From positions 1 through 37,507 of the forward strand of contig JAFRXI010000075.1 in the NCBI GenBank assembly GCA_017437755.1: 37,507 bases of DNA, written 5' to 3'. The translations under genes were made by a program, and so were the position numbers. This DNA is from Bacteroidales bacterium (lineage in GTDB: Bacteria > Bacteroidota > Bacteroidia > Bacteroidales > UBA932). Positions 31,136-37,507 of the stretch are shown one piece after another; within the stretch, counting starts at the first letter, position 1, and the number at the start of each line of letters is the position of its first letter. The notes under the pieces were generated by a model. It did not search any database, was not told where the DNA came from, and saw nothing but the letters and a program-made list of their open reading frames with translations.

Positions 31136-32428
31136 ATGAAACGTTTTCGCATTTTTACACTCGTTGCCGCGGCGGTTGTTTTCCTTTCGGCTTCCTGCCA
31201 GGATGAACCGCCCCACAGGCCCTCGGTACCTCAGAAGACAGAAGAAGATGACGATCCCACAGGCGGTATCAAGGACTACCAGCTGGTAACAAAGGACGGG
31301 ACGCTGCTGCGTACCAGTTGTGCGGATCCGAGCCTTGTATATTGGAAAGGGGAGTTCTATCTCACCATGACGGGAGCATCCAATCTCGCCCTGGTGCATG
31401 ACGAGGACCTGTCCAAACTGACCACCTCGGCTCACGCTACCTCCTCCAACCTCATATACCAGAGCGGTGCCGACAAGAATGTTACCGACATCTGGGGAGC
31501 CGGCACCACGATCAACGGCACCTGGTCGCCCGAACTGCACTATTTCTCGGAGACCGACTGTCCCGGGCACGCCGGCTGGTACATCGTGTTCGGCCTGAGG
31601 AAGGAAAACAGCGCCAACGACTCTTCGGAGATTCGTCCCGTGGTGATCAAGTCCCTGGGCAGCAGCCCTGCTGGGCCCTGGGGCCATCCTGTTACCGGTG
31701 TCAGGAACGTATCGCAGCGCCTGCTCGACGCCGAGGGCAACCCGTTCAGCCAGTGGGCGGTAGGGATGAGTTTCCTCCGCATCCCCACCGGTGAGCACAA
31801 GGGCATCTATGCGCTCTGGGTGGATGAAGTGGGCCGCGGAGAGGGCCTTGGCAAGTTCTACCAGCGGCTTCGCATCGCCAGGATGAAAACGCCCTGGCAG
31901 ATCGATTCCGAGGCGGCCACCATCACCCAGCCCACCCAGGACTGGGAGAAGAAGGGAGCTTCGTCCAAACTGCCTCAGGTGGTTGAGGGTGTAACGGCCA
32001 TCTATGGCAAGAACGGCGAGGTCTTCCTGGCCTATTGCGGCAGCGGTTACTGGTCGGACTACGGCCTGGGGCAGCTTACGCTTAAAAAAGTGTGGGACGA
32101 CTACGCCGATCCGCTCAAGACCGACTCCTGGATCAAATACGAAGACAATCCCATTTTCACCTCCAGGTTTTCCGACGACCTGCGGGGCGCAGGGCATGCT
32201 TTCTTCTTCGAGGACGCCAAGGGTAACAGGCTCATGTGCTATCACTCATATACTTACGTCAACGGCACCAAGTCCAGCAGCCGTAACGCATACGTGGAGC
32301 CCTTTGAGATTGATTACTCGGTCAAATCGGCTACGGCCCCCCAGGGTCTGATCAAATTCGGCATCATGAAGAACGGCCGGACCGCTCCGGTGACGTCATC
32401 GTTCCAGTATTACAAGGCTGTGAAATAG
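31136..32428 (+). CDS. GH43-like glycoside hydrolase lipoprotein (paralog 2)
   Basis: This 430-residue lipoprotein (VVFLSASCQD, lipid Cys21) is a paralog of the protein at 9482-10696. Shared landmarks are ADPSLVY with Asp64, TWSPELHYFSE with Glu133, VEGVTAIY with Glu284, and YCGSGYWSDYGLGQLTL. After the lipid Cys it has a longer acidic linker (KTEEDDDPTGG) that would hold the enzyme away from the membrane. It starts 2 nt after the symporter stop and ends the catabolic operon. Likely a surface or periplasmic exo-acting glycosidase; activity not assignable. ATG 31136 is chosen over a GTG at 31091 inside the symporter gene. Confidence 0.75.
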   Translation: MKRFRIFTLVAAAVVFLSASCQDEPPHRPSVPQKTEEDDDPTGGIKDYQLVTKDGTLLRTSCADPSLVYWKGEFYLTMTGASNLALVHDEDLSKLTTSAHATSSNLIYQSGADKNVTDIWGAGTTINGTWSPELHYFSETDCPGHAGWYIVFGLRKENSANDSSEIRPVVIKSLGSSPAGPWGHPVTGVRNVSQRLLDAEGNPFSQWAVGMSFLRIPTGEHKGIYALWVDEVGRGEGLGKFYQRLRIARMKTPWQIDSEAATITQPTQDWEKKGASSKLPQVVEGVTAIYGKNGEVFLAYCGSGYWSDYGLGQLTLKKVWDDYADPLKTDSWIKYEDNPIFTSRFSDDLRGAGHAFFFEDAKGNRLMCYHSYTYVNGTKSSSRNAYVEPFEIDYSVKSATAPQGLIKFGIMKNGRTAPVTSSFQYYKAVK

Positions 32429-32456
32429 ATTTCCCCGCTTTTCTGCGGAGCAGAAT

Positions 32457-32500
32457 GCACGATCGGGCCCGGTTTTGACCATAACCGGGTCCGATCGTGT
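32457..32500 (+). terminator. Long hairpin after the catabolic operon
   Basis: The 18-nt arm starting GCACGATCGGGCCC (32457-32474) pairs with the arm ending GTCCGATCGTGT (32483-32500), all Watson-Crick apart from two G-T pairs, around an 8-nt loop. No T-tract follows, so it may terminate weakly, protect the mRNA 3' end, or both. A smaller CCGC/GCGG hairpin lies at 32434-32447. Confidence 0.5.
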
Positions 32501-32583
32501 CAACGGTGTGAACTCTCGGCCGGAAACCTCTCCGGCTGCTTCTATGAATGGGAGAAGGTAAAACAGTATTAGTGAAAGGGCGG

Positions 32584-32614
32584 GTTGTTTTATCCGCCGG
32601 ATTCACTATATTTG
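32584..32614 (+). promoter_or_regulatory. Promoter of the zinc metallopeptidase gene
   Basis: GTTG at 32584-32587, 19 nt, then TATATTTG at 32607-32614, a model Bacteroidota promoter. ATG 32638 follows after 23 nt. It may also serve the two NagB-related genes downstream. Confidence 0.75.
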
Positions 32615-32637
32615 CATGATAAAACAATTCTTTAACC

Positions 32638-33510
32638 ATGAAACTCGACGGAAGACGCGAAAGCAGCAATGTAGAAGACCGCAGGCGGATGAGCGGCGGC
32701 CAGGCCGCAGGGCTCGGTATCGGCGGAATACTCATAGTGGGTCTCATTACCCTCCTGATGGGAGGTGACCTGGGCGACGTTATGCAGACTGTCCAGAGCG
32801 TGGGCGGCGGCATCGGCACCGAACAGGAGGCCGCAACGGGCGAATTCACCCCCGAGGAGCAGGCCCTCGCCACATTCTCAAAGCAGATCCTGGCCAGCAC
32901 CGAGGACGTCTGGTCGGCCTATTTCAAGAAGCACAATCTGGGGACCTACCGTAACCCGATACTGGTCCTTTACACCGGAACCACCAGCACCAGCTGCGGT
33001 ACCGGGCAGTCGGCCATGGGTCCGTTCTACTGTTCGGCCGACGAGCGTCTTTACATCGACCTCTCCTTCTTCAGCACCATGAAGCGTTCGCTCGGGGCCG
33101 ACGGTGACTTTGCCTATGCCTACGTCATCGCCCATGAGGTAGGGCATCACGTCCAGAACCTCCTGGGGACCCTCGGCTCGGCGCACAAGCAGATGTCGCG
33201 CATGAGCAGCGAGCAGGCCAACCGCATCAGCGTCAGGTTGGAACTCCAGGCCGATTTCTATGCCGGCGTATGGGGCCACTACGAGAACAGCATGTTCGGT
33301 TCGCTCGATGAAGGCGACCTCAAGGAAGCCATAGACTGCGCTTCCGTCATAGGCGACGACTATCTCCAGAAGAAGTCCCAGGGCTACGCCGTTGAGGAAT
33401 CATTCACCCACGGAACCGCAGCCCAGAGGATGAGATGGCTCAAGAAGGGCCTGACCACCGGCGACATCTCCCAGGGCGACACTTTCTCAGTAAGCGACAG
33501 GAATCTATAA
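32638..33510 (+). CDS. YpfJ-family neutral zinc metallopeptidase
   Basis: This 290-residue protein is a YpfJ/KPN_02809-type predicted metallopeptidase. One transmembrane helix lies at about 24-42 (GLGIGGILIVGLITLLMGG), followed by a periplasmic domain with the zinc motif HEVGHH (His166, Glu167, His170) and the downstream Glu in ELQADFYAGVW. A conserved pair of Cys appears in TSCGTGQSAMGPFYC. The N-terminal MKLDGRRES-NVEDRR is typical of the family, whose physiological role is unknown. It has its own promoter and precedes the NagB-LmbE gene by 7 nt, without obvious functional link. Confidence 0.9.
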   Translation: MKLDGRRESSNVEDRRRMSGGQAAGLGIGGILIVGLITLLMGGDLGDVMQTVQSVGGGIGTEQEAATGEFTPEEQALATFSKQILASTEDVWSAYFKKHNLGTYRNPILVLYTGTTSTSCGTGQSAMGPFYCSADERLYIDLSFFSTMKRSLGADGDFAYAYVIAHEVGHHVQNLLGTLGSAHKQMSRMSSEQANRISVRLELQADFYAGVWGHYENSMFGSLDEGDLKEAIDCASVIGDDYLQKKSQGYAVEESFTHGTAAQRMRWLKKGLTTGDISQGDTFSVSDRNL

Positions 33511-33517
33511 TCAAGCT

Positions 33518-35440
33518 ATGAAACATTTTACATTACCAAGAGAGGGCGGTCTCATTGAGAATGGGCTGCCCAAGGGTATTCTCCACGGTTATGAGAAAGT
33601 GACCGCGGAGGTTTTTTCGGAATCCAGGGAAGCGGCCCGCGAAATAGCCGACACCATAGTCGCTGCAATCAACGGCACCAAGGACAGGTATTTCCGTCTG
33701 GGTCTCACCACCGGGGCCACCCCCGTATCGCTTTACAACGAGCTGGCAAGGCGTTGCAGCGCCGGGGAAGTCTCGTTCAAGGATGTGGAAATAGTGTCCA
33801 TCGACGAATACTATCCTTCCAGCAGCGATGAACGCCAGAGCCGCAACCACCGTCTTCACGAGGCCCTTCTGGACAAGATCGACATTCTGCCTGAAAATAT
33901 CCATATCCCCGACGGCACCGTTCCGCAGGACAAGGTTTCCGACTATTGCGCCGGATTCGACAAATATGCCAGGAACCTGGACCTCCTGGTGATAGGCATA
34001 GGCGAACTGGGGCAGCTTGGCTTCAACGAGGCCGGTTCGTCGGAGAAGAGCCGCACCCGCACCGTAAGGCTATCGTACCAGTCGCGCAAGCGCCAGTCCC
34101 GCAACTTCAACGGCGACCTGTCTGCTACACCCAGTGCGGCCATCACCGTGGGCATAGGCACCATGCTCTCCGCCTCAAGGATAATAGTGATGGCCTGGGG
34201 CGAAGACAAGGCCGGGGCCGTGAAGGCCATCGTGGAAGAGCCCATCAACCCGTCCTGTCCGGCTTCTTATCTCCAGAAGCACGATAATGTTTCCATATAT
34301 GTGGACGAGAGTGCCGCCTGCCTTCTCACCAGGGTGGTGGCGCCGTGGATGGTGGGGCCCTGCGAGTGGACTCCCAAATTCATCCGCAAGGCAGTGGTAT
34401 GGCTGTGCCAGACGGTTCACAAACCCATCCTCAAGTTAACGGAGAAGGATTATCTGGAGAACAACTTGGGAGAGCTGATAGAGCGCTTCGGGCCCTACGA
34501 CCAGATCAACATAAAGGTCTTCAATGACCTCCAGCACACCATCACCGGATGGCCCGGAGGAAAGCCGAACGCCGACGATACCACCCGTCCCGTCTCTGCG
34601 AAACCTTATCCCAAGACGGTCCTGATCTTCTCGCCCCATCCCGACGACGACGTCATCTCCATGGGCGGAACCTTCATCCGTCTGGTTAGCCAGGGGCACG
34701 ACGTGCATGTGGCGTACGAGACTTCCGGCAACGTGGCCGTGCATGACGATGTGGTCCTGCAGCACATGGACGCCGCCTTCCAGCTTGGCTTTGCCGACAA
34801 GTTCGCCGAGGTCAAAGCGCTGGTGGACAGCAAGAAGCCCGGTGAGCCGGAGCCCAGGGAGCTGCTGAATATCAAGGGTGCCATCCGCCGCAGCGAGGCC
34901 CGCGGAGCGGTCCGCTCCTTCGGGCTCAACGACAATACCAACGCGCATTTCCTGAACCTTCCGTTCTATGAGTCCGGCGGCGTGAAGAAGAATCCTCGCA
35001 CCCAGGCCGACATAGACATCATCAAGAAGCTGATATCCGATCTCAAGCCGCATATGATATTCATGGCCGGCGACCTGGCCGACCCCCACGGAACCCACCG
35101 CGTGTGCACCGAGGCGGCACTGGAGGCCATCGAGCAGCTTAAGGAAGAGGGTTGCGGGTGGATTGCCGACACCCATGTGTGGCTCTATCGCGGCGCCTGG
35201 ATGGAGTGGGAACTCGGCCGCGTCGACATGGCTGTCCCGCTGAGTCCGGACGAACTCATCAAGAAGCGTCACGCCATCTTCCGCCACCTCTCGCAGAAGG
35301 ACATCGTCCCGTTCCCGGGCGACGACCCGCGCGAGTTCTGGCAGAGGGCCGAGGAGCGCACGCAGAACACCGCAAGGCTCTACGACGAGCTGGGAATGGC
35401 TGAGTATCAGGCGATTGAGGTTTTCCTTAAACTTTATTAG
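33518..35440 (+). CDS. NagB-like domain (degenerate) fused to LmbE/PIG-L deacetylase domain
   Basis: This 640-residue two-domain protein is of a type common in Bacteroidota and often annotated as glucosamine-6-phosphate deaminase. Residues about 25-280 are NagB-like, with [10 protein letters not shown] and SIDEYYP (Asp96 matching E. coli Asp72). However [16 protein letters not shown] replaces the usual [16 protein letters not shown]: E. coli Asp141 becomes Leu164 and His143 becomes Gln166, while Glu148 remains as Glu171. Deaminase activity is therefore doubtful. Residues about 365-600 are an LmbE/PIG-L domain with intact zinc motif SPHPDDD (His374, Asp376, Asp377) and DPHGTHR (His524, His527), suggesting amide hydrolysis such as N-deacetylation of an amino sugar. 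The intact NagB is encoded 2 nt downstream. Confidence 0.85.
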   Translation: MKHFTLPREGGLIENGLPKGILHGYEKVTAEVFSESREAAREIADTIVAAINGTKDRYFRLGLTTGATPVSLYNELARRCSAGEVSFKDVEIVSIDEYYPSSSDERQSRNHRLHEALLDKIDILPENIHIPDGTVPQDKVSDYCAGFDKYARNLDLLVIGIGELGQLGFNEAGSSEKSRTRTVRLSYQSRKRQSRNFNGDLSATPSAAITVGIGTMLSASRIIVMAWGEDKAGAVKAIVEEPINPSCPASYLQKHDNVSIYVDESAACLLTRVVAPWMVGPCEWTPKFIRKAVVWLCQTVHKPILKLTEKDYLENNLGELIERFGPYDQINIKVFNDLQHTITGWPGGKPNADDTTRPVSAKPYPKTVLIFSPHPDDDVISMGGTFIRLVSQGHDVHVAYETSGNVAVHDDVVLQHMDAAFQLGFADKFAEVKALVDSKKPGEPEPRELLNIKGAIRRSEARGAVRSFGLNDNTNAHFLNLPFYESGGVKKNPRTQADIDIIKKLISDLKPHMIFMAGDLADPHGTHRVCTEAALEAIEQLKEEGCGWIADTHVWLYRGAWMEWELGRVDMAVPLSPDELIKKRHAIFRHLSQKDIVPFPGDDPREFWQRAEERTQNTARLYDELGMAEYQAIEVFLKLY

Positions 35441-35442
35441 AA

Positions 35443-36237
35443 ATGAAAGTAATCATCAGAGAAAATGCGTCCGAAGGATCGCTTTGGGCTGCACACCATA
35501 TCGCAGACCGCATCAACGCCAAGAAGGCGGTATCGGACAAGCCCTTCGTGCTGGGTCTCTGCACCGGCAGCACTCCCATTGAGACCTATGCCGAACTTAT
35601 CCGCATGGTAAAGGCCGGCGAAGTGTCCTTCAAGAATGTAATCACCTTCAATATGGACGAGTATGTGGGCCTGCCCGAGGAGCACCCCGAGAGCTACCAT
35701 TCGTTCATGCACAAGTATCTGTTCGACCATATCGACATCCCCGCCGGCAACATCCATATCCTCAACGGCAACGCCGCCGACCCCGCGGCCGAATGCGAGG
35801 CTTATGAGAAAGCTATCGAGGCCGCCGGCGGATTCGACCTCTTTCTGGGCGGTGTGGGCGAAGACGGCCACATTGCCTTCAACGAGCCGTTCTCTTCGCT
35901 CAGTTCCCGCACCAGGGTAGTGACCCTTACCTACGACACCCGTGTGGTGAACGCCCGTTTCTTTGACGGTGACTGGAAGAAGGTTCCGGCCCAGGCCATG
36001 ACGGTGGGTGTAGCCACCGTCCTCGGTGCCCGCGAGGTGGTGATCCTGGCCTTCGGCCACAAGAAGGCCCGCGCCATAAAAGACGCCGTGGAGGGCCCCA
36101 TGAGCCATTATTGCACGCTTTCCGGTATGCAGAACCATCCCAACGGCACCATCGTCTGCGATGAACTCTCCGTTGGCGAGCTCAAGGTCAACAGCTACCG
36201 CTACTTCAAGGCCGTCGAGGCCGCCGAGAATCTCTAG
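35443..36237 (+). CDS. nagB: Glucosamine-6-phosphate deaminase
   Basis: This 264-residue protein is a standard Nag[12 protein letters not shown] for phosphate binding, NMDEYVGL with Asp72, and [20 protein letters not shown] with Asp141, His143 and Glu148 in exactly the E. coli numbering. It converts glucosamine 6-phosphate to fructose 6-phosphate and ammonia. It follows the NagB-LmbE gene after 2 nt in the same operon, so an LmbE deacetylase and a deaminase may act in sequence on an N-acetylated amino sugar. Confidence 0.96.
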   Translation: MKVIIRENASEGSLWAAHHIADRINAKKAVSDKPFVLGLCTGSTPIETYAELIRMVKAGEVSFKNVITFNMDEYVGLPEEHPESYHSFMHKYLFDHIDIPAGNIHILNGNAADPAAECEAYEKAIEAAGGFDLFLGGVGEDGHIAFNEPFSSLSSRTRVVTLTYDTRVVNARFFDGDWKKVPAQAMTVGVATVLGAREVVILAFGHKKARAIKDAVEGPMSHYCTLSGMQNHPNGTIVCDELSVGELKVNSYRYFKAVEAAENL

Positions 36238-36428
36238 CTCGCCCGCCCCTGTCCGCGGATGCCCGTAGCCTGCACGGGCGGCGCCGTTTTCCTGCAAATT
36301 CGGCCCCGTTCGTGCAAGGGTTGTTACGAACGGCGTCGTTTTCCTGCCAAACCGGCACTGGCCATGCCTTGCCAGATTGGCATCTCTTACCTTTACCTCG
36401 CAACAGCAGAATAACTGTGTGTAAAAAA
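36238..36428. repeat. Gene-free stretch with imperfect direct repeats
   Basis: CGGCGCCGTTTTCCTGCAAA (36279-) recurs as CGGCGTCGTTTTCCTGCCAA (36331-), each continuing to a CGGC, so a 26-nt unit is repeated 52 nt apart with about five changes. Between them CCGTTCGT (36306-36313) and ACGAACGG (36326-36333) form an inverted repeat. GCCCG/CGGGC at 36261-36279 could be a weak terminator hairpin for nagB. No gene is seen. Confidence 0.45.
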
Positions 36429-36490
36429 GGCGGTGATGGGCGTAATCGTATGCTTTAATAACGAAATAAACCCAAATGCCCGTCACCGCC
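36429..36490 (-). terminator. Terminator hairpin for the minus-strand regulator gene
   Basis: On the minus strand GGCGGTGACGGGC (36490-36478) pairs with GCCCATCACCGCC (36441-36429), with one G-T pair, a long 36-nt loop and a TTTTTT run directly after. The stop codon of the present regulator frame (36455) falls inside the loop, which is unusual and hints that the true end of the gene was further upstream. Confidence 0.55.
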
Positions 36491-37024
36491 TGGAATATAT
36501 AAAGAATGCGCGGAAACTATTGTGCAGCAGGGTGTCGAATCCCAGGGTGCAAATGACATGAGCGAACTTTTGCTATGGGTGCGTGTAAGCAGGCAGATGT
36601 CTTCATACCTAAACCCCAGGAACATCATGGCTAAAACATTGGAGGTTTTCGGCTTCATGGTTGGGTATTCTTTGTGAAGATGCTCCATGACACTGTCATG
36701 ACATGAGTTGAGCACATCTTCCAATAAAGTATATACCTTTGTGTCGTCTTTCAGGGAATTAAGATTGATTTCAAACTTCTTGAACAATTCATCTTTTACG
36801 GACCTCCGGTCTTCAGAGTGGTACTTGTTGGCAAGTTGAAGAAGATTGGAAACCTGTGCAAGCAAAATCTCTTTCAAACGGTAGCCGTCAGGACTTTTAC
36901 GTATATGAAGCTCCAGGGACTCAATCGCGGCCATATCCTCCTGAACCTGTTTCCTGTGCCTGACCATGCTTCCATACAGGAAAGCAAGCAGGGTAATTGA
37001 TGTTACTTGAAGCAGGGTCTTCAT
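36455..37024 (-). CDS. Short membrane-anchored HTH regulator-like protein, probably frameshifted
   Basis: This 189-residue protein has one N-terminal transmembrane helix (TLLQVTSITLLAFLYGSMV), a charged helical, probably coiled-coil stretch (about 20-105), and a region (about 110-150, with LHKEYPTMKPKTSNVLAMMFLGFRYEDICL in two blocks) like the C-terminal DNA-binding part of Bacteroidota TPR/HTH regulators (YPxLTxxxL...LIxLGFSxxEIAxLL). A periplasmic or TPR sensor part is absent. After about residue 150 the sequence (FAPWDSTPCCTIVSAHSLY) no longer looks like this family. A frame shift near the four-T run at 36568-36571 would give THSKVRS... and a stop at 36517-36519, before the terminator. ATG 37024 is set by a -7 box. 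Confidence 0.5.
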   Translation of the reverse strand: MKTLLQVTSITLLAFLYGSMVRHRKQVQEDMAAIESLELHIRKSPDGYRLKEILLAQVSNLLQLANKYHSEDRRSVKDELFKKFEINLNSLKDDTKVYTLLEDVLNSCHDSVMEHLHKEYPTMKPKTSNVLAMMFLGFRYEDICLLTRTHSKSSLMSFAPWDSTPCCTIVSAHSLYIPGGDGHLGLFRY

Positions 37025-37044
37025 ATCAGGCACATTTATCAACA

Positions 37045-37052
37045 CAAAAATA
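37045..37052 (-). promoter_or_regulatory. -7 promoter box of the minus-strand regulator gene
   Basis: The minus strand reads TATTTTTG, an exact TAnnTTTG, 20 nt before ATG 37024. This argues against the longer frame starting at 37081. Confidence 0.55.
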
Positions 37053-37085
37053 GCCTTTTTCAGCCCATTTTGCCGCACCAATATG

Positions 37086-37158
37086 AAAATGTAAGGTCCT
37101 TATGAAGTAAAAGCCTGATAGTGAGGTTTTTATGTTTTAAAAATGTAAGGTTCTGATT
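37086..37158. repeat. Three imperfect direct repeats GTRAGGTYYTKAT
   Basis: GTAAGGTCCTTATG (37091), GTGAGGTTTTTATG (37121) and GTAAGGTTCTGATT (37145) lie 30 and 24 nt apart between the regulator gene and the IS30-like gene. The first and third share a longer AAAATGTAAGGTYCT. They could be binding sites of a regulator acting on the divergent promoters. Confidence 0.4.
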
Positions 37159-37182
37159 ACATGTTCTTTCAGGGACATACGG

Positions 37183-37190
37183 TAAATTTG
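37183..37190 (+). promoter_or_regulatory. Possible -7 box facing the IS30-like gene
   Basis: TAAATTTG matches TAnnTTTG exactly. It lies inside an inverted repeat, TTACATGT (37157-37164) and ACATGTAA (37193-37200). It is about 100 nt before the transposase frame, further than other promoters in the window. A perfect 14-nt palindrome, ACGCTTTGAAGCGT, lies downstream at 37237-37250 and may belong to the end of the insertion sequence. Confidence 0.35.
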
Positions 37191-37307
37191 CAACATGTAA
37201 CCCAAAACTATAGGCTGGATTCTATTCTTAAGTGCAACGCTTTGAAGCGTGACAGTATAACTTTACTGCCATAACCAGAAAAGCGACAGAGGATGTGATA
37301 CAAGCAT

Positions 37308-37507
37308 TTGACAAGGGAGCAGCGATATACGATTGAGGCGTTGCTGCAAGCACCGATGAGCCTGAGGGAGATAGGGGAAGTGATTGGAGTCAGTGCAGGC
37401 ACGGTGAGCCGTGAGATTCGCAGGAACTGCGATATGCGTAGCTACCATCGGTACCGATGGCAACTGGCCCAAAAGAAGTACGAAAGGAGGATGAAGGTAA
37501 GGCGACA
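37308..37507 (+). CDS. IS30-family transposase, N-terminal part (cut by window end)
   Basis: The frame gives KHLTREQRYTIEALLQ at its start, then LREIGEVIGVSAGTVSREIR and RN, and continues to YRWQLAQKKYERRM. This is the N-terminal helix-turn-helix region of IS30-family transposases, which read HLTxEQRYxIExLL...IAxxIGVSxSTVSRELxRN. The DDE catalytic part lies beyond the window. The start is a problem: the in-frame ATG at 37293 is followed directly by TGA (37296), so I use TTG 37308. Either TTG is the real start, or the copy has a nonsense mutation. The left terminal repeat is not clear; it should lie between about 37200 and 37290. Confidence 0.75.
   Translation, partial: MTREQRYTIEALLQAPMSLREIGEVIGVSAGTVSREIRRNCDMRSYHRYRWQLAQKKYERRMKVRR

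Noticed and set aside
31079-32245. 388-residue open frame opposite the second GH43-like gene
   Set aside because: Same kind of shadow as opposite paralog 1, as expected from their shared codon pattern.
32457-32500. Hairpin considered as a riboswitch or small RNA
   Set aside because: A simple long stem without conserved aptamer features; it directly follows an operon end, so a terminator or 3'-end role is simpler.
37091-37158. Short repeats considered as a CRISPR array
   Set aside because: Units are only about 14 nt, imperfect, and 24-30 nt apart with no uniform spacers; no cas gene is present.

Overview
The window is from a GC-rich member of the Bacteroidota, most likely a gut- or rumen-type Bacteroidales. 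The evidence is a SusC/SusD pair, several lipoproteins with Bacteroidota-type signal peptides, a fimbrillin-like protein, a NagB-LmbE two-domain protein, and promoters of the TAnnTTTG (-7) type instead of TATAAT. Ribosome-binding sites are weak. Where a -7 box is visible it usually lies 17-23 nt before the chosen ATG, and this helped decide several starts.

Layout. 1-66 is the tail of a sodium/proton-pumping membrane pyrophosphatase, convergent with a MINPP-like histidine phosphatase (44-1372, minus). 1583-2756 is a REP-associated tyrosine transposase (RAYT) flanked by two related palindromes. 2826-8511 is an acylation block: a CE2-like acetyl-esterase followed by a translationally coupled operon of two SGNH-fold proteins and an MBOAT O-acyltransferase, closed by a strong hairpin.

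8727-32428 is a large polysaccharide-utilisation-like locus. It begins with an IclR-family regulator, a GH43-like lipoprotein and an exported M20 amidohydrolase. It continues with a fimbrillin-like lipoprotein, SusC and SusD, then an exported protein that joins an (alpha/alpha)6-toroid-like region to a YeaD-like mutarotase domain. A tight nine-gene run follows: SDR dehydrogenase, IlvD/Edd dehydratase, KDPG-type aldolase, KDG kinase, a small FrdA-like flavoprotein, a short DUF1116 protein, a cupin-metallo-beta-lactamase fusion, an SSS symporter and a second GH43-like lipoprotein paralogous to the first. Six copies of a 15-nt palindrome (TTTCAYATTATGAAA-like) lie upstream of the regulator and of the SusCD operon and are probably the regulator's operators. 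The enzymes make a coherent route from a sugar to a sugar acid, KDG, KDPG, then pyruvate and glyceraldehyde 3-phosphate. The flavoprotein, DUF1116 and amidohydrolase have no place in that route and are the best candidates for undescribed chemistry.

32638-36237 holds a YpfJ-type zinc metallopeptidase, a NagB-LmbE protein whose NagB domain has lost catalytic residues, and an intact NagB. 36455-37024 (minus) is a short, probably damaged membrane-anchored HTH regulator. The window ends inside an IS30-family transposase whose only nearby in-frame ATG is followed directly by a stop codon. I saw no tRNA, rRNA or CRISPR array.
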